Below, one piece after another: positions 1 to 4,404 of a stretch of DNA of 6,915 nucleotides. Below the pieces are notes generated by a model. The model had not been told where the DNA came from. It saw only the letters and a program-made list of their open reading frames with translations, and did not search any database. Source of the stretch: an uncultured Gemmiger sp. (GTDB lineage: Bacteria > Bacillota > Clostridia > Oscillospirales > Ruminococcaceae); NCBI GenBank assembly GCA_959018215.1, contig CAUEKL010000126.1, forward strand, positions 1 to 6,915, written 5' to 3'. Positions within the stretch are counted from its first letter, which is position 1. Every line of letters begins with the position of its first letter. The translations under genes and the position numbers were made by a program.

Positions 1-986
1 CCTCCGGCATGATCACCACCATGCTGGAGCTGGCCGGGCGGGACCCGGCGGCGGTCATCGGCGGTAAGCTGCCCCTGATCCACGGATACGGCAAGTCCGG
101 CAGCGGCCAGACGGCGGTCATTGAGTCCTGTGAGTATCACGAGACTTTCCTGCATCTGACCCCCTACATCGGCGTCATCCTGAACATTGACAACGATCAT
201 CTGGAATACTACCACACCATGGGCAAGCTGAAGCTGGCCTTCCAGAAGTTCGCCCTGCTGTCCCGCACGGTGGTCTTCAACATGGATGACCACAACACCG
301 TGGACGTGGTCAACTCCATCGACCGCCCGGTGCTCTCCTTCGGTATTGAGGAGGAAGCCCGCTTCCGCGCCGTGAACATCCAGGAGTACCGGCCCGGCTT
401 CTACGAGTTCGATGTGAACGAGCTGGATGATCACTTTGCCCACCTGCGCCTGGGCGTTCCGGGTTACCACAACATCTACAACGCCCTGGCCATGTGCTGC
501 TGCGTGCGGCCTCTGGGCCTGGACCCCGCCGACGCCGAGCGCGCCGCCGAGAGCTTCAAGGGCACCGGCCGCCGCTTTGAGGTCAAGGGCGAAACGCCTT
601 CCGGCGCCGTGGTGGTGGACGATTACGCCCATCATCCCGCCGAGCTGGCCGCCACCCTGGCCACTGCCCACAAGATGGGCTATGACCGCATCATCGCGGT
701 GCACCAGCCTTTCACCTACAGCCGCACCAAGGCCCTGATGGACGACTTTGCCAAGGTGCTGAACACCGCCGATGTCTGTGTGCTGCTGCCCATCATGGGC
801 AGCCGTGAGGTGGACGACGGCAGCGTGCACACCGAGGACCTGGCTGCCAAGATTCCCGGCAGCGTGGTGGTCGACGGGCTGGAAAGCGCCGCCGCCTGGG
901 TGCGGGAAAACGCCAAGAAAGGCGACCTGGTGGTCTGCATGAGCTGCGGCGACCTGTACAAGGCTGCCGACCTGATGGTCCGCTGA
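1..986 (+). CDS. murC: UDP-N-acetylmuramate--L-alanine ligase (MurC), 5' end missing
   Basis: Cytoplasmic Mur ligase that joins L-alanine to UDP-MurNAc with ATP, the first amino-acid addition of the peptidoglycan stem peptide. The gene is open to the left edge (first whole codon at base 3, reading S-G-M-I-T-T). About 327 residues are visible; a full MurC is about 450-470, so roughly the first 130, including the UDP-binding domain and the GTHGKT loop, are outside. Visible family motifs are ESCEYHETFLHL and NIDNDHLEYY in the central domain, GYHNIYNALA, GTGRRFE, VVDDYAHHPAEL and QPFTYSRTKAL in the C-terminal domain, and CGDLYKAADLM near the end. The DDYAHHP and HNxxNALA motifs identify a Mur ligase, and the ESCEYxxxFLxL form indicates MurC rather than MurD, E or F. 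The ATG at base 9 is internal, not the start. The gene ends in TGA and is followed by a terminator, so it is the last gene of its unit. Confidence 0.95.
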   Translation, partial: SGMITTMLELAGRDPAAVIGGKLPLIHGYGKSGSGQTAVIESCEYHETFLHLTPYIGVILNIDNDHLEYYHTMGKLKLAFQKFALLSRTVVFNMDDHNTVDVVNSIDRPVLSFGIEEEARFRAVNIQEYRPGFYEFDVNELDDHFAHLRLGVPGYHNIYNALAMCCCVRPLGLDPADAERAAESFKGTGRRFEVKGETPSGAVVVDDYAHHPAELAATLATAHKMGYDRIIAVHQPFTYSRTKALMDDFAKVLNTADVCVLLPIMGSREVDDGSVHTEDLAAKIPGSVVVDGLESAAAWVRENAKKGDLVVCMSCGDLYKAADLMVR

Positions 987-1014
987 GTTTTCCACCAAAT
1001 TCCTATAAGCAGTG

Positions 1015-1059
1015 AAAAATCCCCCGTACCGGTGTCATTTCCGGCGCGGGGGATTTTTT
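1015..1059. terminator. Bidirectional intrinsic terminator between converging genes
   Basis: AAAAATCCCCCG (1015-1026) pairs with CGGGGGATTTTT (1047-1058). An inner CCGG/CCGG stem (1029-1032 with 1041-1044) closes the loop TGTCATTT. The plus strand ends in six T (1054-1059) and the minus strand reads five T after the stem, so it can stop both murC and the transporter operon. It lies 28 bases after the murC stop and 25 bases before the 3' end of the ATPase gene. Confidence 0.93.
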
Positions 1060-1083
1060 GTTGGCTTTTCGGTTGTTTATGCT

Positions 1084-1893
1084 TTACTCTTCTGCCTGGC
1101 TGAGCAGGACCCGGTCGTCGGACAGGGCATGCCCGGCGTTTTTGGCGAACCGTTGGAGCAGGTCGTCCACGGTCAGGCCTTGGCGTTCCGGTCCCGCAAT
1201 GTCCAGCACGATGCGGCCGCTGTCCATCATCAGGGTGCGGTTGCCCAGGGTCAGAGCGTCGTGCATGTTGTGGGTGATCATCAGACAGGTGATGTGGTTT
1301 TCGGCCACGATGCTCTTGGTCAGTTCCAGTACCTTGTCGGCAGTGGCAGGGTCCAGGGCGGCGGTGTGTTCGTCCAGCAGCAGCAGCTTGGGGGTGACCA
1401 GAGTGGCCATGAGCAGGGTCAGGGCCTGCCGCTGCCCGCCGGAGAGCAGCCCCACCGGCTGTTTCATCCGTTTTTCCAGCCCCAGGCCCAGCTGGGACAG
1501 CCGCTGGGCAAAGAGTTCCCGGTCGGCCCGGGTGATGCGGGAGAAGGGAGAGGTCTGCCCAGAAGCCCGCAGATAGGCCAGGGCCAGATTTTCCTCAATG
1601 GTCATGTTGGGCGCAGTGCCCCGCAGGGGGTCCTGGAACATCCGGCCGATGGTCTTGGACCGGCGGTAATCCGGCAGGAAGGTAATGTCCTGTCCGTCCA
1701 GCAGGATGCTGCCGGTGTCCGGCACAAAGGAACCGGCGATGGCGTTGAACAGGGTGGATTTGCCCGCGCCGTTGGAGCCCACGATGGTGGCAAAGTCCCC
1801 GGGGTTCAGGTGAAGATTGACCCCGGTGAGGGCCACCTTTTCATTGACGGTACCGGCATTGAAGGTCTTTCCCACATTTTTCAGCTCAAGCAC
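1084..1893 (-). CDS. ABC transporter ATPase, TrpXYZ-type (probable tryptophan uptake)
   Basis: Cytoplasmic nucleotide-binding subunit that powers the neighbouring permease. The start is the GTG at 1893 (V-L-E-L-K-N-V), read as Met in initiation. It gives 269 residues, has a GGGAGGTGG ribosome binding site about 7 bases upstream, and overlaps the permease stop by 8 bases, which suggests translational coupling. The reading frame stays open upstream to 1986, but that stretch is permease code in another frame. Motifs: Walker A GSNGAGKST (39-47), Q-loop Q87, signature LSGGQRQ (150-156), Walker B LLLLDE (170-175) followed by HTAALD, and switch His208 in ITHNMHDAL. All catalytic parts are intact. 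The LLLLDEHTAALDP form is common in ATPases paired with PF04392-type binding proteins and LivH-like permeases. It is the last gene of the operon and ends at the shared terminator. It contains no Trp. Confidence 0.93.
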   Translation of the reverse strand: MLELKNVGKTFNAGTVNEKVALTGVNLHLNPGDFATIVGSNGAGKSTLFNAIAGSFVPDTGSILLDGQDITFLPDYRRSKTIGRMFQDPLRGTAPNMTIEENLALAYLRASGQTSPFSRITRADRELFAQRLSQLGLGLEKRMKQPVGLLSGGQRQALTLLMATLVTPKLLLLDEHTAALDPATADKVLELTKSIVAENHITCLMITHNMHDALTLGNRTLMMDSGRIVLDIAGPERQGLTVDDLLQRFAKNAGHALSDDRVLLSQAEE

Positions 1894-2806
1894 GGCTGCC
1901 ACCTCCCTGTTTCCGGGCCGCCCGGCGGCGCCGGGCAAAGGCCACATTCTTGCGGATGGTGGGCGCGGCGATGGCCAGGCCCACAATGACGGCGGAGAGC
2001 AGCTTCATGCACTCGGAAGGCACGTTGATGCGCAGGGCCAGGGCAATGATGAAACGATAGATCACACTGCCGCCGATGGCCGCCACCGCCTTGACCCACA
2101 GCCCGCCCCGGGCAAAGAGGGTCTCGCCGATGATGAGGGAGGCCAGACCGATGACCACCATGCCGGTGCCCAGGTTGATATCGGCGGAGCGCTGGTACTG
2201 GGCCAGCACCGCCCCGGACAGGGCGGTCATGCAGTTGGCCACGCACAGCCCCACCGTGACGGTGAAGGCGGTGTTGATGGAACTGGCCCGGACCATGTCC
2301 GGGTTATCGCCGGTGGCCCGGATGGACAGGCCCAGCCGGGTGCCCAGGAAGAGGATGAGCAGCACACAGACCACCAGGGTGATGAGGGCGGACACAATGA
2401 GCTTGTAAGGAAGGGTCTCCCCCATCAGGTCCTGGGCGAGGGTGAAGATGGTGGTGGTTTTGAGCATGGGCACATTGGAAGAGAAGCCCATGATGGCCAG
2501 GTTCACGGTGTACAGCCCGGTGTTGGTGACGATGCCGGCCAGGATGGAGGGCACGCCCAGGCGCGTCTGGAGCAGGGCGGTGACAAAGCCCGCGCAGGCA
2601 CCGGCCAGGATGGCCAGGACCAGCCCCAGGAAGGGGTGTCCGGCCACGGCGGCGGTGGCGGAGACCGCACAGCCCAGGGTGAATGCGCCGTCGGTGGTCA
2701 TATCCGCGATGTTGAGCACGCGGAAGCTGAGGAACAGAGCCATGGCCACAAGCGAGTAGATGCAGCCCAGCTCCAGCGCGCTTTGGATGATGGCGATGGA
2801 TAACAT
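1886..2806 (-). CDS. ABC transporter permease, LivH/BPD_transp_2-like (TrpY-type)
   Basis: Integral membrane subunit of the same importer, 306 residues. Roughly eight or nine hydrophobic segments can be read along the chain, starting with the first (IIQSALELGCIYSLVAMALFL). The segment SFRVLNIADMTTDGAFTLG just after it is the family hallmark near the substrate path (others read FRxxDxxDLTVDGSFxLG). The loop ATGDNPDMVRASSINT is the likely coupling helix facing the ATPase. The C-terminus is short and very basic (RKNVAFARRRRAARK), as expected for a cytoplasmic tail. The ATG at 2806 has GGAAAGGAAGG about 11 bases upstream. Its TGA overlaps the GTG of the ATPase gene. A single Trp is present (GGLWVKAV). 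Assignment to PF02653 is by recognition of motifs, not by a search. Confidence 0.92.
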   Translation of the reverse strand: MLSIAIIQSALELGCIYSLVAMALFLSFRVLNIADMTTDGAFTLGCAVSATAAVAGHPFLGLVLAILAGACAGFVTALLQTRLGVPSILAGIVTNTGLYTVNLAIMGFSSNVPMLKTTTIFTLAQDLMGETLPYKLIVSALITLVVCVLLILFLGTRLGLSIRATGDNPDMVRASSINTAFTVTVGLCVANCMTALSGAVLAQYQRSADINLGTGMVVIGLASLIIGETLFARGGLWVKAVAAIGGSVIYRFIIALALRINVPSECMKLLSAVIVGLAIAAPTIRKNVAFARRRRAARKQGGGSRA

Positions 2807-2851
2807 GGTCGGCAGGACCTTCCTTTCCGGGAAAAAGTTTCTGACAAAGGC

Positions 2852-2878
2852 AAAAGCAGCGCACCTGCGGGGCGCTGC
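2852..2878 (-). terminator. Intercistronic hairpin with short T run (possible attenuator)
   Basis: In the 93-base gap between the binding-protein and permease genes the minus strand reads GCAGCGC, a 9-base loop (CCCGCAGGT), GCGCTGC, then TTTT. The 7-bp GC-rich stem and short T run look like a weak intrinsic terminator. It could reduce transcription of the membrane parts or protect the 3' end of the binding-protein message; either would give the usual excess of binding protein over permease. Function is inferred. Confidence 0.55.
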
Positions 2879-2899
2879 CTGCCGTTGGCTATAGGGTTG

Positions 2900-3922
2900 T
2901 TATTCGGCCGCGGTGACGACTTCCTTCAGGGTTCCGCCCAGGTCCGCAAAGACGGAGGGATCAATGCCCAGGGTGGAAGCGGTCTCGGTGTTGACGGTGA
3001 TGATGCCGCCTTCCATCACATGGTATTCAGGCACGGTGCCGGTCTGCAGCACATCCAGGGCCATATCGGCGGTGGTGGTGCCCAGGTCGGTATAGTTGAC
3101 GCCGCAGGTGGCCAGGGCGCCGGCGGTGACGAAGCTGTCCGCGCCGGTGTAGTAAGGCACGCCCGCCTTGGTCAGGGTCTCGCTGACCGCAGCGGCGGCG
3201 GCCATGACCACGTTATCGGTGGGGGTGAAGACGGCGTCGGCCTGGTCGGCCAGGTTGGCCGCGGCGCTGAGCACCTCATCGTTGGTGTTGCCGGTGGCTT
3301 CCACATAGGCGATGCCCTTCTCGTCCAGGTAAGCCTTGGCATCCGCGATGGGCTTTTCGGAGTTGGGCTCGGAGTTGGAGTAGAGCAGGCCCACGGTCTG
3401 GATGTCCGGATCGGCGGCAAACATCATATCCAGGATGAACTTGGTGTCCAGAGCGTCGGAGGTGCCGGTGACGTAGTCAATGCCGGTGAGTTCGGCGGCC
3501 TCAGGGTCGGAGATGGCGGCGTAGATCACCGGGGTCTCGGTCTCGGCTGCGGCGGTGGTCATGCACTGGGCCGCCAGAGAGGCGATGGGGATGATGGCGT
3601 CATACCCGTCGGAAACAACCTGGGTGCCGATCTGGTTCAGGGTGGTGGGGTCGTTCTGACCGTTGAAGTCCTTGTACTCAATGGAAATGCCCAGCTCGGC
3701 GGCCTTGGCATCCAGTTCTGCCTCAATGGCGGTGCGGATCTCGTCCAGGCTGGCGTGGTCCAGCTGCTGTACGATGGCGATGCGGTAGCCGCTTGCGGAA
3801 GCGTTGTCCGCCGTGGCGGCGGAGGTGGTGGAGGAGGAACCGGAAGCAGCCCCGGTGCCGCCGCAGGCGGCTAGAGACAGGGCGAGGGTGGCGGCGGTCA
3901 GCATAGCAATGGTCTTTTTCAT
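2900..3922 (-). CDS. Lipoprotein substrate-binding protein, PF04392-type (TrpX-like, probable tryptophan binding)
   Basis: Extracellular, membrane-anchored receptor of the importer, 340 residues. The chosen start is the ATG at 3922 (MKKTIAML), with AAAGGA 8 bases upstream; an ATG at 3931 overlaps that site and is less likely. A lipoprotein signal is clear: KK, hydrophobic core, lipobox LSLAAC with Cys20 as lipidation site, then a Ser/Thr/Ala-rich tether (21-45). The mature two-lobed domain starts at YRIAIVQQLDHASLDEI (46-62). Motifs typical of the ABC_sub_bind family follow: GQNDPTTLNQI, AISDPEAA, VTGTSD (151-156), LLYSNSEPNS, VFTPTDNVV (P234-N237) and GALATCGVNYTDLG. Other members bind Trp, Tyr or Phe; the Trp assignment rests on the T-box leader. 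The protein itself has no Trp. Confidence 0.92.
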   Translation of the reverse strand: MKKTIAMLTAATLALSLAACGGTGAASGSSSTTSAATADNASASGYRIAIVQQLDHASLDEIRTAIEAELDAKAAELGISIEYKDFNGQNDPTTLNQIGTQVVSDGYDAIIPIASLAAQCMTTAAAETETPVIYAAISDPEAAELTGIDYVTGTSDALDTKFILDMMFAADPDIQTVGLLYSNSEPNSEKPIADAKAYLDEKGIAYVEATGNTNDEVLSAAANLADQADAVFTPTDNVVMAAAAAVSETLTKAGVPYYTGADSFVTAGALATCGVNYTDLGTTTADMALDVLQTGTVPEYHVMEGGIITVNTETASTLGIDPSVFADLGGTLKEVVTAAE

Positions 3923-3954
3923 GGTGAGCATCCTTTCTTGCAGTGAGCATACAG

Positions 3955-4029
3955 TTATTCGGGTGATGGGACGGACAAACGGCTCAGCCCCGCCATCGCT
4001 CTGCCAATCGGATGTGTTTCATGGTTCAT
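3955..4029 (-). other. Two overlapping short reading frames after the T-box terminator (doubtful)
   Basis: Between the T-box terminator and the binding-protein gene, AAGGGGG (4038-4032) precedes two ATGs. The one at 4022 is 9 bases after it and opens a 12-codon frame MKHIRLAERWRG (to 3984) with one Trp codon. The one at 4029 is only 2 bases after it and opens a 24-codon frame ending at 3955. Either could be a leader peptide, but nothing beyond the ribosome-site-like sequence supports translation. Chance is the more likely explanation. Confidence 0.15.
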
Positions 4030-4070
4030 GGCCCCCTTGTAAATACGGTGGTTTTGTCTGTACCGGGGAT

Positions 4071-4114
4071 AAAAAAACTGCCCTTGCACAGACCTGTTGC
4101 CTGTGCAAGGGCAG
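4071..4114 (-). terminator. Intrinsic terminator of the T-box leader
   Basis: On the minus strand CTGCCCTTGCACAG (4114-4101) pairs perfectly with CTGTGCAAGGGCAG (4091-4078) around a 9-base loop and is followed by seven T (4077-4071). It is a 14-bp perfect stem. Its 5' arm contains CCTTGC (4110-4105), which instead pairs with GCAAGG (4142-4137) in the antiterminator, so the two structures exclude each other. It should also stop read-through from the LCP gene upstream. Confidence 0.93.
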
Positions 4115-4343
4115 GAACAAATTTCCTGTGGTGCCACCTTGCTTGCCGCGCCTTGCGCGGCCGCTCTGCGGGAAGCCAACACTTCCCTGCCCTGTAACGG
4201 GGGCTGCCGTCAGCGGATACTCAGGCAGCTGCCCTTTCCCCGTGCCCTCTGCAAACCATTTGTCTGCTCCGCTTTCCGCCCCGTTCCCAGCATCGGGGGC
4301 TCTCTGTGGGTGCGCCTGCAGTTTTACTTTCGCTTCATTGGTT
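4071..4343 (-). promoter_or_regulatory. T-box riboswitch, tRNA-Trp responsive (UGG specifier)
   Basis: Leader RNA that reads the charging state of a tRNA and controls termination. In RNA order: AATGA near a kink-turn position; GCGA (lower stem), AGTA (4328-4325) and the stem CTGC (4321-4318) pairing with GCAG (4267-4264). The Stem I tip has AGAGAG, then GCCCC/GGGGC enclosing GATGCTGGGAA, the usual AG-bulge and GNUG-type loop. The 3' side of the specifier loop reads ACAAA-TGG-T, with TGG at 4258-4256, just before TTGC which pairs with GCGA. Two further hairpins follow: GGGAAG/CTTCCC (4187-4170) and GCCGCGC/GCGCGGC (4161-4145). The antiterminator is GCAAGG, bulge TGGCACC (4136-4130), hairpin CAGGAA/TTCCTG and CCTTGC. 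The bulge base C pairs with discriminator G73, as in bacterial tRNA-Trp. The class is certain from the TGGNACC bulge and competing terminator; the specifier reading is strong but made by eye. Confidence 0.93.
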
Positions 4344-4349
4344 TAGCTA

Positions 4350-4378
4350 ATTAAAGCACAGTTCTCCGGTTTTGTCAA
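4350..4378 (-). promoter_or_regulatory. Sigma-A type promoter of the tryptophan transporter operon
   Basis: The -35 TTGACA (4378-4373) is perfect, the spacer is exactly 17 bases, and the -10 TTTAAT (4355-4350) differs from consensus at one base. Transcription should start near 4343, just before the first conserved T-box bases. The -35 lies only 26 bases after the LCP stop codon. The strong promoter fits control at the level of termination rather than initiation. Confidence 0.88.
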
Positions 4379-4404
4379 CACTTTCGGGAAAATTATTGTT
4401 GATA

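Noticed and set aside
1894..1986. Upstream extension of the ATPase to 1986
   Set aside because: It would add 31 residues unlike the family and overlap the permease by about 100 bases; the GTG at 1893 has a far better ribosome site and matches the usual N-terminus.
1012..1989. Long plus-strand open frame opposite the ATPase gene
   Set aside because: It is a Gln/Gly/Val-rich shadow of the GC-rich ATPase code; the opposite strand has intact ABC motifs, and this frame starts inside the terminator stem.
1817..2803. Plus-strand open frame of about 330 codons opposite the permease
   Set aside because: Composition (Gly, Gln, His, Asp runs) is typical of antisense to hydrophobic GC-rich code and no domain is recognisable.
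2885..3874. Plus-strand open frame opposite the binding protein
   Set aside because: Gly/Val-rich shadow ending in a Gly run antisense to the lipoprotein's Ser/Thr/Ala tether; no ribosome site or motif.
3804..4346. Plus-strand open frame across the T-box leader
   Set aside because: It runs through the antisense of the promoter-proximal leader and terminator structures, is rich in Cys/Pro, and has no ribosome site or recognisable domain.
4253..4347. Pairing of AAACCA with TGGTTT as the base of Stem I, which would hide the UGG
   Set aside because: Placing GCGA against TTGC keeps AGTA and UGG in the loop at the spacing seen in known T-boxes, and the bulge base C independently supports tRNA-Trp.
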